DNA of 54,563 nt from Candidatus Rifleibacteriota bacterium (GTDB lineage: Bacteria; Riflebacteria; Ozemobacteria; Ozemobacterales; Ozemobacteraceae): positions 1 through 54,563 of the forward strand of contig JAKJFO010000003.1 in the NCBI GenBank assembly GCA_022704885.1, written 5' to 3'. The notes under the pieces were generated by a model that worked only from the letters and a program-made list of their open reading frames with translations, did no database searches and had not been told where the DNA came from. Position 1 is the stretch's first letter; every line of letters starts with the position of its first letter. Both the position numbers and the translations under genes were made by a program. Shown here piece by piece: positions 7,491-16,438 of the stretch.

Positions 7491-9413
7491 ATGCAACCAT
7501 TCATAATTGATCAGTCACTAATCAAGCAGCTTTCAACCGAGTCAGACCTCGACCTGCAAAAACTGGCGCATGCCCATCGAATCAACTGCCTGGCCGGCCT
7601 GATGAGTGCACGGCACGGCTGGCTCGGAGCCAGTTTTTCGAGCATGGAACTGCTGACCTGTATTTATCATCGCCATATCGGAGACCCGACAAAGCCGATA
7701 ACCCAGCGCGCTTCACTGCATCTTTCCAAAGGGCATGCCGTTATGGCACAGTATGCCGTTCTCTCGGCGCTTGGCTGCTTCGAGCCGGAAAAACTGCTGA
7801 CTTACAAGCAGTTCGGCGGTCTGCCGGCGCATTGCGACCGGGCGATTCCCGGCATCGATTCTGACAGCGGATCTCTTGGTCAGGGCCTGTCTAAAGCGAT
7901 TGGCACAGCCATCAGCAACCAGGCTGCCGGCAGACGGTTTCCGGTGTTTGCCATCATAGGTGATGGCGAGCTTCAGGAGGGACAGGTTTTTGAATCTCTT
8001 CTAACGCTCAAAAAGTTTAAACCATGGGGCTGTATACCGATAATCGACCGTAACTTTCTGCAATCTGACAGCCAGACAGCTGAAATAAAAGATGCCGACG
8101 ACTGGGCAGAAGTGTTCAAAGGCATCGGCCTGCAGGTCATCGAGATAAACGGCCACAATATCGGAGAAATCAATCAGGCAGTCAACCGGCTTCTCGAAAG
8201 CAGCGAACCCGGCATAATCATTGCACACACAATCAAGGGCAGCGGCAGTTCGACAACAGCCATGGCAAATGACACACAGCGCCGAAAAGGTGTCTGGCAT
8301 GGCAGAATACCTGACGATGTTGAATACCAGGCGATTGTCGAAGAACTGCTCAAGCAGATAGACAACCCGACGATAAGCAACGCCTGGCTGGAACACAGGC
8401 GGGCTCAGCCAGAAAACGCCGAGACGCCGGCAAACGGCAACCCCGAGAACAACATAAAAGTCTCGACTGGTGCTGCCTTCACTCAGGCGCTGCTGGAACT
8501 GGCAAGCAATGATCCTGATGTTTACGTGCTTGATGCCGACCTCGAAAAATCCTGCCGACTGACCGAAGTCGCAGAAGCATTTGGTGAGCGCTATCTTGAA
8601 ATCGGCATCAGCGAGCAGGACATGTGCTCGATCGCAGCGGGACTCGGCCTGACCGGACGCATCGCGGTGGTCAACACTTACGCTTCGTTTTACAAACGCA
8701 GTCTTGACCAGATTTTTGCCTGCATCACTGAAAAAGTTCCGGTGATTTTTGCCGGCCACTATGCCGGGATCGACTACTTTACCGACGGCAAAAGCCATCA
8801 GGCGGTCAACGACATCGGCCTGATGCGTTCGCTGGGCAATATCGACATCTATGAACCGATCGATGCCGACAACACCAGAGAAGTTCTCTGCCACATCATC
8901 GAGCGCATGAAGAGCGAAATCAGAGAAACCGGCTGCTGCCGCCCGGCGTATATCAGACTTCATCGCACGCCCGGTGACAACTTTTACGCTGATCCTTTCG
9001 TCGCTGGCGAGCCGGTGGTATTTACCAGCGGCTCGGAAATCATCGCCGAGAATCTGCTCTTCAGCAGCGGGCCGCACATGCTCGAAACAGCGTGCAATGC
9101 TTCAGAAATACTTGCAGAAGAAGGAATTCCGCTGGATCTGGCAGCAGTCGTGCATTTTTCCGACGAAAAAAAGCAGCTTAAAGATCTGCTTGGAGCGGCT
9201 AAACGCGTTTTCGTGCTCGAAGATCACCGGCGCGAAACTGGTCTGGGCAGCTTTATCGCGGCGATCGGCAAGATTTCTCCGGTCTGCATCGGCATCCGCG
9301 ATTACACACAATCAGCCCGCAGCCTTGAAGATATGCTCAAGCACCATCAACTCGACGCAAAAACGGTCTGCGACGTCATTCGCAAGGTCGTCAACTGCAG
9401 CCATCATAAATAA
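7491..9413 (+). CDS. Transketolase-family protein (fused N and C halves)
   Basis: A 640-residue thiamine-diphosphate enzyme. The N-terminal half has SKGHAVMAQYA, SGSLGQGLSKA and the ThDP/Mg motif GDGELQEGQ ending in IIDRN. The C-terminal half has the pyrimidine-binding domain with GISEQDM, whose Glu activates ThDP, then a transketolase C-terminal domain. Classical TktA also has about 660 residues, but the motifs here are closer to the split transketolases of archaea and clostridia, with a low-complexity linker near 305-320 joining the halves. It would move two-carbon ketol units in the non-oxidative pentose phosphate pathway. Only a weak ribosome site is seen, 18 bases after the PLD gene. Confidence 0.85.
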   Translation: MQPFIIDQSLIKQLSTESDLDLQKLAHAHRINCLAGLMSARHGWLGASFSSMELLTCIYHRHIGDPTKPITQRASLHLSKGHAVMAQYAVLSALGCFEPEKLLTYKQFGGLPAHCDRAIPGIDSDSGSLGQGLSKAIGTAISNQAAGRRFPVFAIIGDGELQEGQVFESLLTLKKFKPWGCIPIIDRNFLQSDSQTAEIKDADDWAEVFKGIGLQVIEINGHNIGEINQAVNRLLESSEPGIIIAHTIKGSGSSTTAMANDTQRRKGVWHGRIPDDVEYQAIVEELLKQIDNPTISNAWLEHRRAQPENAETPANGNPENNIKVSTGAAFTQALLELASNDPDVYVLDADLEKSCRLTEVAEAFGERYLEIGISEQDMCSIAAGLGLTGRIAVVNTYASFYKRSLDQIFACITEKVPVIFAGHYAGIDYFTDGKSHQAVNDIGLMRSLGNIDIYEPIDADNTREVLCHIIERMKSEIRETGCCRPAYIRLHRTPGDNFYADPFVAGEPVVFTSGSEIIAENLLFSSGPHMLETACNASEILAEEGIPLDLAAVVHFSDEKKQLKDLLGAAKRVFVLEDHRRETGLGSFIAAIGKISPVCIGIRDYTQSARSLEDMLKHHQLDAKTVCDVIRKVVNCSHHK

Positions 9414-9423
9414 GGAGCCTGTC

Positions 9424-9804
9424 ATGCCAGCCTTTCGCTTCAACCATAACAACATCAACGTTCTCGATCTCAACAAAAGCATGGAATTCTACAAAAAGGC
9501 TCTCGGGCTGGTAGAAGTGCGCCGCAAAGAAGCTGCTGACGGGAGTTTCATATTAGTATATCTGGGCGATGGAACTGGTGGGCACAGCCTTGAGCTGACC
9601 TGGCTGCGCGACCGCAAGGAACCTTATAACCTTGGCGAAAACGAGTTTCACATAGCCTTCACGACAAATGACTATGCGGCAGCACACGCTCTGCACAAGG
9701 AAATGGGCTGTATCTGCTACGAAAACCCGGCGATGGGTATATATTTTATCGCCGACCCAGATAATTACTGGCTCGAAGTTGTACCAGAAAAGCTCATGCG
9801 CTGA
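9424..9804 (+). CDS. Glyoxalase I-family protein
   Basis: A 126-residue vicinal-oxygen-chelate protein resembling lactoylglutathione lyase (GloA, ~135 residues). Likely metal ligands are His in FRFNHNNINV, Glu in HSLELTW, His in NEFHIAF and Glu in YWLEVVPEK, with the family DPDNYWLE ending. It would isomerise the hemithioacetal of methylglyoxal, though the thiol cofactor is not indicated. AGGAGC precedes the ATG, 10 bases after the transketolase stop, so the two are in one operon. Transketolase and glyoxalase together suit triose-phosphate metabolism. Confidence 0.8.
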   Translation: MPAFRFNHNNINVLDLNKSMEFYKKALGLVEVRRKEAADGSFILVYLGDGTGGHSLELTWLRDRKEPYNLGENEFHIAFTTNDYAAAHALHKEMGCICYENPAMGIYFIADPDNYWLEVVPEKLMR

Positions 9805-9818
9805 AGAAAATTACCAAA

Positions 9819-10700
9819 ATGTCGATATTTTTCAACAATAAACGGGGTGCGTTGCAGCCAGTTCACCTGATTGCGGTAATACTGATACTGACCATCGCCG
9901 GTATCGCCATCTATTACTGGCACCAGAGCAAAACCACCAAACCGCCGGTGGTAATCGCCCCAAGCTTTATTCCGATCGAGCCTGCTCTGCTCGAAGAGAC
10001 CCGCCGCGAAAAGAATATGGTCTACGGCGGTCAACCGAAAACTGCCAGCCAGACCAAACTGCTGCCGCTCGATAACATCGGCTTTCACGTCGGCTATTGC
10101 GACGAACGACGCAACCCGTTGTGGGTTGCCTATCGTCTCGACGCCAAAGATTTCGAGCACAGATTGAGCCGGCCCAAGGGATTCGCCATCGATCACCGTA
10201 CCCTGTCGCGCGTCGATCCCAAAGAGTATGCCAAAAGCGGGTATGATAGAGGACACCTTGCCCCAAACTCGGCGATTGCAACAAGATATGGCCGTGATGC
10301 ACAGCTCGAAACCTTCAAGATGAGCAACATAGTGCCACAGACGCCCGAACTGAACCGGCGCGTCTGGCAGCGCCTGGAAAAACTCGAAGAAGACTATGCC
10401 AACAATCGCGGCAGTATCTGGGTGATCGCTGGCCCGGTTTTTGACGAGCATATAAAAACCATTGGCAGCAACATCGAAGTGCCTGATGCTTTCTTCAAGA
10501 TAATCATCGATGAAGAAGAGCAGGGAATCAAGGCCCTGGCGTTTCTGATTCCCCAGACAGTTACTGGCAAAGAGCCTGTAGAGCACTTTTTAACCAGTAT
10601 CGATGAAATCGAAAAGCTGACCGGGCTAGACTTTTTCTGGCCGCTTTCTGATCATCTCGAAGACAAACTTGAATCTTCAACTGCTTCCAGGCTCTGGTGA
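9819..10700 (+). CDS. Membrane-anchored DNA/RNA non-specific endonuclease
   Basis: A 293-residue protein of the NucA/EndoG (beta-beta-alpha-metal) family. One N-terminal transmembrane helix (about residues 15-33) is followed by an extracytoplasmic domain with the catalytic YDRGHLAP motif (His ~146) and the Mg-binding SNIVPQTPELN motif. It cleaves single- or double-stranded nucleic acid without sequence specificity. The topology matches streptococcal EndA, which acts at the cell surface in DNA uptake. Roles in nutrition or uptake are both possible. The next gene starts 13 bases on. Confidence 0.85.
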   Translation: MSIFFNNKRGALQPVHLIAVILILTIAGIAIYYWHQSKTTKPPVVIAPSFIPIEPALLEETRREKNMVYGGQPKTASQTKLLPLDNIGFHVGYCDERRNPLWVAYRLDAKDFEHRLSRPKGFAIDHRTLSRVDPKEYAKSGYDRGHLAPNSAIATRYGRDAQLETFKMSNIVPQTPELNRRVWQRLEKLEEDYANNRGSIWVIAGPVFDEHIKTIGSNIEVPDAFFKIIIDEEEQGIKALAFLIPQTVTGKEPVEHFLTSIDEIEKLTGLDFFWPLSDHLEDKLESSTASRLW

Positions 10701-10713
10701 CGGAGAAACCTTA

Positions 10714-11862
10714 ATGACGAAAAACAATAAAAGCAATACGGCCTTTATCGCTGGCGGCCTGATACTGATGTTCGCCATGCTGTTTTACGTGTTCGGCGAA
10801 AGCAGCAATGGTATGTATGCGACCGCTGTAATTAAAAATATCATCCAGCAGCCAGACATCGACCCTGACACTCAGGAAAAGGTCTATGGTGTCGATATTG
10901 AGTTCACTGCGGGGCCTTACGCTGGCAAAGTCATGAGTACCGAACATTTTGAGTCACCTGGTTCGATTTACAACCTCGACCTGGAAGTCGGACAAAAGGT
11001 GCTGGCCGTAGCCGAAGAGCAGGAAGGGCAGCTGATAATCGGCATCGACGAACATTACAAGGCCGGCCGGCTGATGTTCATATCGGCACTGCTGCTGTTG
11101 TTAATCGCCGGTGTCGCTGGCAAAAACGGGGTTAAGGCAATGCTCGCCCTGTTTTTCACTCTGATCATGATTTTTGGTTTCATGGCAAGATTACTTCTGA
11201 GCGGCTGGTCGCCGATTCCCCTGACTGTTTTCTCAGCACTGATCATCACAGCTGTCTACCTGTTCGTCGTTGCCGGCAAAACCCGCAAAGGTTTTGTTGC
11301 CATGATCGGCACTGTCAGCGGGGTGGTACTGGCCGGCCTGTTTGGCTGGCTGTCGGCAGTATTGCTTAAGCTGACCGGCTACACTGGCGATGAGAGCACC
11401 TATCTGCAACTGCTCAGCACGGCGATCGACCTGCGCGGACTCCTGGTCAGCGGCATCATCATCGGCGCGCTCGGTGCCGTAATGGATGTAGCGATTTCGA
11501 TAGCATCTTCCCTGCTGGAGATCTCGCAGGCGAACCCGGGTTACGACCGTCGCCGACTATTTGAAAGCGGCATGAATATAGGCAGAGATATAATTGGCAG
11601 CATGGTCAACACGCTGATTCTCGCTTATACCGGGTCATCTCTGACACTGATACTTCTTTTTGCCCTGCAGAAAGAAGATTTCCCGCTGATCAAAATCATG
11701 AATATGGAATTCATCTGTGCCGAGATTGTGCGTTCGCTTGCCGGCCTTTTTGGCATGGTGCTGGCGATACCGGTAACGGCGGCAGTTGCTGCTTACATTT
11801 ACACGACCAGGCAAAGCCAGCCGGTAACCGAGAAAGATGTCGTCGCTGCCAATATTGAATAA
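10714..11862 (+). CDS. YibE/F-family membrane protein
   Basis: A 382-residue integral membrane protein. A first helix (about 12-30) leads to a ~90-residue soluble beta domain (GVDIEFTAGPYAGK onward), then about seven helices. This is the usual order for the YibE/F family, whose biochemical role is unproven. The family signature region GALGAVMDVAISIAS is present. The start at 10714 follows GGAGA just after the nuclease stop; an earlier in-frame Met overlaps the nuclease gene. Confidence 0.85.
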   Translation: MTKNNKSNTAFIAGGLILMFAMLFYVFGESSNGMYATAVIKNIIQQPDIDPDTQEKVYGVDIEFTAGPYAGKVMSTEHFESPGSIYNLDLEVGQKVLAVAEEQEGQLIIGIDEHYKAGRLMFISALLLLLIAGVAGKNGVKAMLALFFTLIMIFGFMARLLLSGWSPIPLTVFSALIITAVYLFVVAGKTRKGFVAMIGTVSGVVLAGLFGWLSAVLLKLTGYTGDESTYLQLLSTAIDLRGLLVSGIIIGALGAVMDVAISIASSLLEISQANPGYDRRRLFESGMNIGRDIIGSMVNTLILAYTGSSLTLILLFALQKEDFPLIKIMNMEFICAEIVRSLAGLFGMVLAIPVTAAVAAYIYTTRQSQPVTEKDVVAANIE

Positions 11863-11910
11863 TTACAATTCCCTATGTTAGTCTGAACGAAACCGAGCAG
11901 GAGATAAAAG

Positions 11911-12621
11911 ATGCTTGAATCACGAGTCATGCTGTTGAGCGACTACGCGCAGAAGTATGTCGAGCAGGGTCGCAAAGCCTCTGAGAAGAAGAGCTTCTGG
12001 GGGCGGATGATCGGAGGGATGGGCGGAGCCAAACCTTCTAAACGCAAACTTACCGCCGGTCTCGGCGACGAACTTCAGCCCGGGGAACTGGCCGGCGAAG
12101 ATTTTGCGCCGTTCTGCAGCATCGATGACCGGACGATCCATATCAAGAAAACCGCAAACGAATGCTGGGTGGCCATAGTCGAGGGTGACACGCTCTGGGA
12201 TCTCTCAGAATGGGGCGAAGATTACTGTTTCATTACACGTTTTCTAGCTGAAGTTTATTTTATGATTACCCGCGATGATTTTCATATCGACGAAGATGAA
12301 AAAACGGTTTTTCAGGCGCTGACCGGCTGTATTGAAGCAACCAGCGACGAAGTGTCGGATGCCCGCAATCTCGTATACTGGACTCTGCTCGACAACGTTA
12401 TCGAAGACGAAGTCATCACCGACGAGGAAAGTGAAACTCTTGCAAAAATTCGCAAAGAGCTCGAACTTGATGACAGAAACGTAAAAGAGCTGCACCAGAA
12501 GATCATCAACGACTACTACGAAATCACCCGCAAATTCAGCGAAGACGACGAACCAGACCCTGACCAGCTCGACAACATCAGGGAGATGGCGGCACGTCTC
12601 GGAGTAACCGTTAAATTCTAA
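11911..12621 (+). CDS. TerB-like helical protein
   Basis: A 236-residue soluble protein. A basic glycine-rich region (about 25-45) is followed by an acidic helical part with two repeats of the form DDF.IDEDEK and DEVITDEESE. These resemble the acidic TerB/tellurite-resistance helical fold that binds divalent metal. Assignment to TerB is from pattern only. CAGGAGA lies at proper spacing before the ATG. It is followed 14 bases later by the HEAT-repeat gene, with which it likely works. Confidence 0.6.
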   Translation: MLESRVMLLSDYAQKYVEQGRKASEKKSFWGRMIGGMGGAKPSKRKLTAGLGDELQPGELAGEDFAPFCSIDDRTIHIKKTANECWVAIVEGDTLWDLSEWGEDYCFITRFLAEVYFMITRDDFHIDEDEKTVFQALTGCIEATSDEVSDARNLVYWTLLDNVIEDEVITDEESETLAKIRKELELDDRNVKELHQKIINDYYEITRKFSEDDEPDPDQLDNIREMAARLGVTVKF

Positions 12622-12635
12622 GAAACCACGCCCGG

Positions 12636-14381
12636 ATGGATGACTACAGCGTAAATCTGATCTGCCTGGACTCAGCCGACACCGACCGCCAGCTGGTCGG
12701 TCTGGCTTATTTTGCCGCCTGTGACGACCACCTGCTCACAGATGAAGCGATGAACAAACTGATCTATCTGGCCGAGCACGGCCAGAAACACGTATCAGAT
12801 GTCGCCTCATCGATCATATCGCAGGCTGTCGGCAGGCGCGAGCAGAAAGCTCTCAAGCAGCTTCTTCTCAAAAAGCTGCAGAAAGGCAACGAGAGCCAGG
12901 TCAGCCTGCGTGACCTCGAGTGGTCGGTGAAGCTGCAGACCAGAGAATTGAAGCTGGCTCTTGAAGATTATCTCGAAAGATGCTTCGAGCCCAATCATAT
13001 TTCGTGGCTGGTTAAGAATCTGCCGAAGCATTACCCGGACCCCGAACAGTTGTCGCTGCTGAAATCATTTCTGGCCTATGGCGACGATCGTATCGTCAGC
13101 AACACGATCGAAGGCATCGAAGCGCTAAACGACCCCGACAACGTATCGTTGTTTTCGCGCATGCTCAGCCATGCTTCGCCAAGAGTACGTTCAGTGGCAG
13201 CTGAGGCGATCGCCCGGGTGAACCCTGAAACAGCGCGCAAGGCGCTGGCCGACATGCTCAACCGGCCCGATCACATCGAGTCGGTCAAAGCAGCCTGCTA
13301 TGCGATCAGACATCTGCCTGACCGCGAATTTCTCGACCTCGCCCTGCCGCTTCTGCGAATCCGCAAAGTGCGTGATGAAGCGGCTAAAACCGTAGCAAGC
13401 CTGGCTCTAAAAAGAATTCTCGGGCTGTTCGACCATGAAGTATTCAATGCCAATGCTGAGCTGCGAGCCAGAGTTGCCGGCTCTATCATCGAACTGCTGC
13501 GCGAACAATGCAATACCAGGTTTTTGGTCAACGGCAAAGAAGACGCCGAACAGGGCGCCTGTCGCCTGACTACCGGTGAAACCGGCGTTTATGCTTTCCA
13601 GCCACTTCTCAATGCAGAACAGGCCAAACAGATTGCAGAAGACAACAAAAAGAGTGGCATTGGCTTCTTTTCGCGCCTGATCTATCGCCCGAAACCGGAT
13701 GAAATAAGACTGATATTCTGCGAGCAGCATTTTCAGCCTTTCTGGCAGATTGAATGTGAAGCGAGCCTGGACTATACCAGGTCAAGGACGTTGCCTCTCG
13801 ATCTCGACGAGCAGGTATGTGAAATAAAAATCGGCGACCAGCTGATCAAGCCGGCCAAAAAACACATTGAACTGACGGTCGAAGAACGGTGCAAAACCAG
13901 ACAGCCAATTAAACGCTTTATCGACGCAACAACCGGCAAACAGGCAGATTACAGTGAAGTCTGCAGCAAGGGGACTGCCACAACGCTCAGCATGGGAACC
14001 CCAGAAAAAGACGGCTTCAAGATTCTGCCCCCAGCCATCAGAGCTTCGATTCTGGTCAGAGATATCATCTTTGAGTTCATGAAGCCGCTCAAGGCCAGTG
14101 AAATAATCGCCCAGGGCCTTGACATCGCCAGATTAAACCTTTATTTCAGACCCGTGTATGCTTTTGAATTTGAGTGGGTCGGTCATGACCAGAAAGTCAT
14201 CTTCGAAATAGACGGAGTAACCGGGCGCCTTTCCGAAGGACACCGCACCAGCACCGCAAGTTTTGAAACTCTCAACGAAGCCAACCTTTTCGACATTGGC
14301 GCCGACGCTCTCGGCCTGGTAATTCCGGGCGGAGAAATAGCAGCCAAACTTGCTGCAGCATTTCTTGGCAAAAAGAAATAA
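12636..14381 (+). CDS. HEAT-repeat protein with uncharacterised C-terminal domain
   Basis: A 581-residue cytoplasmic protein. Residues about 1-290 are helical HEAT-like repeats with recurring R.VAAEAIARV and ..AAKTVASLA units. Residues about 310-540 form a mostly beta domain that I do not recognise, with repeated charged strands and three cysteines (IECEA, QVCEI, ERCKT). The last 35 residues are hydrophobic and glycine-rich, ending FLGKKK, and could be an amphipathic membrane-associating tail. The ATG has only a weak ribosome site, so coupling to the TerB-like gene is likely. The dcd promoter lies across its 3' end. Confidence 0.7.
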   Translation: MDDYSVNLICLDSADTDRQLVGLAYFAACDDHLLTDEAMNKLIYLAEHGQKHVSDVASSIISQAVGRREQKALKQLLLKKLQKGNESQVSLRDLEWSVKLQTRELKLALEDYLERCFEPNHISWLVKNLPKHYPDPEQLSLLKSFLAYGDDRIVSNTIEGIEALNDPDNVSLFSRMLSHASPRVRSVAAEAIARVNPETARKALADMLNRPDHIESVKAACYAIRHLPDREFLDLALPLLRIRKVRDEAAKTVASLALKRILGLFDHEVFNANAELRARVAGSIIELLREQCNTRFLVNGKEDAEQGACRLTTGETGVYAFQPLLNAEQAKQIAEDNKKSGIGFFSRLIYRPKPDEIRLIFCEQHFQPFWQIECEASLDYTRSRTLPLDLDEQVCEIKIGDQLIKPAKKHIELTVEERCKTRQPIKRFIDATTGKQADYSEVCSKGTATTLSMGTPEKDGFKILPPAIRASILVRDIIFEFMKPLKASEIIAQGLDIARLNLYFRPVYAFEFEWVGHDQKVIFEIDGVTGRLSEGHRTSTASFETLNEANLFDIGADALGLVIPGGEIAAKLAAAFLGKKK

Positions 14382-14393
14382 GCGCTGTATAAT
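14365..14393 (+). promoter_or_regulatory. Sigma-70-type promoter for dcd
   Basis: TTGGCA (14365-14370), 17 bp, TATAAT (14388-14393). The -35 lies in the last codons of the HEAT gene. The leader before the dcd ATG is about 27 bases and contains CGGAGG. Confidence 0.72.
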
Positions 14394-14426
14394 TAGCGTC
14401 CAATTTGTAACCCTCCGGAGGAACGG

Positions 14427-14960
14427 ATGACGATTCTCGGCAAAGAAGCCATTCTTGCAGAAATGAAGAAGGGCACCATCAAGATTGAACCCTTCGACGA
14501 AAAAATGCTCGGCCCCGCCAGCGTAGACCTGCACCTTTCCAACGCATTTCGCGTATTCGTGCACCTGCCCAACGACCTGCGCATGACCGACGACATGGAT
14601 TTCAAGGCCGCCACCAAAGGCATTCTGGTGCATAACGGCGACACTCTGACGGTTAAACCCGGCCAGACGGTTCTCGGTATCACCAGCGAAAAGGTCACGC
14701 TCGGTAACGGCCTGTCAGGCTGGCTGGAAGGGCGCAGCCGATTTGCCCGTGTCGGTCTGCTGGTGCATATTTCGGCTTCTTTCATGCAGCCCGGCATCTG
14801 CAACCATCAGGTTCTCGAAATATCGAATTTTGGACCGATACCGCTTCAGCTTATTCCAGGCACACCGATCTGTCAGTTCATCTTCCAGCGCTGCGAAAGC
14901 CCGGGGCAATACCACGGCGTATTTGCCGGCCAAACCCCTGAGAACTTCTGGCTCGGCTAA
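14427..14960 (+). CDS. dcd: dCTP deaminase
   Basis: A 177-residue protein of the dCTP deaminase/dUTPase fold. It shows LGPASVDLHL near the N-terminus, the EGRSRFARVGLLVH motif, FMQPGICNHQVLEISNF with the catalytic Glu region, and PGTPICQFIF near the end. It deaminates dCTP to dUTP, feeding dTMP synthesis; without a test, a bifunctional deaminase-dUTPase cannot be excluded. GGAGG precedes the start. Its stop codon overlaps the stop of the convergent hydrolase gene by 4 bp. Confidence 0.92.
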   Translation: MTILGKEAILAEMKKGTIKIEPFDEKMLGPASVDLHLSNAFRVFVHLPNDLRMTDDMDFKAATKGILVHNGDTLTVKPGQTVLGITSEKVTLGNGLSGWLEGRSRFARVGLLVHISASFMQPGICNHQVLEISNFGPIPLQLIPGTPICQFIFQRCESPGQYHGVFAGQTPENFWLG

Positions 14961-16330
14961 AAACCGCCAATAGCCAGGCGTCTCGCACCTTCGAGCCACA
15001 GCTGCTGAATTTCTTCGGCAGTTACTTTTCTGCTGCTGAAATCGGCCAGGCTCTTCTCGCGGTAGTCATAGCCCGGCCAGTGACCGATCATAAAATTGCG
15101 AATCTTGCCGACAACATATTCGTTCTGCTCGATAAAACCGCTGTGCGCCGAATTTTCGATGGTCAACAGCCGGCAATGGCTGCCAATGCCATTTTTGATC
15201 GTCTGTGCATATGATGGAGGACAGATAAAATCTGTCTTACCAACCAGCACCAGCGTTGGAGCGGTAATTTTGGCAAGCCGTGCAATAACGTTGAATCCAT
15301 TAAATTCAGACAGGCGCATATAATCTCTGAATTCCCGCCGGGCCTGAAATACGTTATTATCAAGCCAGTCGTAATTCCAGGGTTCATAATCCGCGCCAGC
15401 AGCAACTCCCGCAATTACCTTCTCGTCAAGCATTTCATGGGACTGCACCAGCAGAATTGTCGGCGGCAAAGCCATGAAAGCCGGGCTGTCTTCTCTGCCA
15501 ATAATCGAGCCAAGCAATGCGTCGAGGATATCAGACCGGCCCTGCGTGGCGATATCCTGCACCATGTAAGCAATTATTATCTGACCACGAAAAGAATAGG
15601 TGTAGTTAAGAATCAGCGAAAGAAAATCACGACCAGTTACGGCAATGTTATAGGCGTTGCTTACTTCATTATTGTTGAACTTCTGTATGCTGGTGATCAT
15701 ATTCTGTTGTACACCTGGCAAAACAGCGTCGAGCACACCGAGCATTTCTGAAAAATTCTTGTGCATGTGAGTAAAATACTGATTGCTCGGCGATGAATCA
15801 TGAATAACAAGATGTGAAACCCGGTCTGGATACATTATTGCGTAGGTCAAAGCGACCATACCGCCATAAGATTCGCCGAAGACCGCTATTTTTTCTCTTT
15901 TTATCACGTTCTTTCGCAGTTCTTCGATATCGCGACAGATATTTTCAGTTCCGTAAAGTCTGATGTTGCGGCGTTCGAGAATGTCGTAACTCAGCGGCGA
16001 AGACTCACCGGTGCCGCGCTGATCGAAATAGTAAATATCGAAATTGGTTCGCAGAGCGTAGAACCAGTCTTTGCCCCAGGTACCGTCGCCATTATCCCGA
16101 TGAAAGCTATCGTGCGGCATGCCGGGGCCGCCATTTATCATGACAACAGCCTCAGGCGCCGATGAAGTGGATTTGAGTTTTTCCCAGTATATCTGCAGCT
16201 TCTGGCTGGGCGCGTAGCTGTAATTTTCGGGTACGGTCAGCTTGCCCCATTCATAGATATGTGGGCTCGGAATAACCGCAAAGCATAGCGAAGGCAGCAT
16301 TATCAGGCAAAGAGTCAGCAGTTTTTTCAT
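14957..16330 (-). CDS. Secreted alpha/beta hydrolase (proline iminopeptidase-like)
   Basis: A 457-residue protein. Signal peptide at residues 1-18 (LIMLPSLCFA). Motifs of the proline iminopeptidase/tripeptidyl aminopeptidase group follow in order: INGGPGMPHD for the oxyanion hole, YFDQRGTGESS, the nucleophile elbow GESYGGM, a helical cap region, VGKTDFICPP for the Asp, and ENSAHSGF for the His. It probably cleaves N-terminal residues from peptides outside the cytoplasm. The start at 16330 follows GAGGG and begins the signal peptide; an upstream in-frame Met adds 56 residues that are unlikely to be translated. Confidence 0.85.
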   Translation of the reverse strand: MKKLLTLCLIMLPSLCFAVIPSPHIYEWGKLTVPENYSYAPSQKLQIYWEKLKSTSSAPEAVVMINGGPGMPHDSFHRDNGDGTWGKDWFYALRTNFDIYYFDQRGTGESSPLSYDILERRNIRLYGTENICRDIEELRKNVIKREKIAVFGESYGGMVALTYAIMYPDRVSHLVIHDSSPSNQYFTHMHKNFSEMLGVLDAVLPGVQQNMITSIQKFNNNEVSNAYNIAVTGRDFLSLILNYTYSFRGQIIIAYMVQDIATQGRSDILDALLGSIIGREDSPAFMALPPTILLVQSHEMLDEKVIAGVAAGADYEPWNYDWLDNNVFQARREFRDYMRLSEFNGFNVIARLAKITAPTLVLVGKTDFICPPSYAQTIKNGIGSHCRLLTIENSAHSGFIEQNEYVVGKIRNFMIGHWPGYDYREKSLADFSSRKVTAEEIQQLWLEGARRLAIGGF

Positions 16331-16438
16331 AAACACCCTCTTTTCTTGTACACTGACTATAGCATGTATCCTGAAGCTCATTTTTTTCAAGCAGTTTTTG
16401 CGTTGAGTTTGCTGCCTGCCTGTTGTAGACTTGGAGTG

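Noticed and set aside
8001..9077. A 358-codon open frame on the minus strand inside the transketolase gene
   Set aside because: It has no ribosome site and no recognisable motif, and it lies fully antisense to a gene with clear ThDP motifs. Long antisense frames are expected from this genome's codon bias.
9765..10586. A 273-codon minus-strand frame antisense to the nuclease gene
   Set aside because: The DRGH nuclease motifs are on the + strand; the antisense frame has low-quality composition and no ribosome site.
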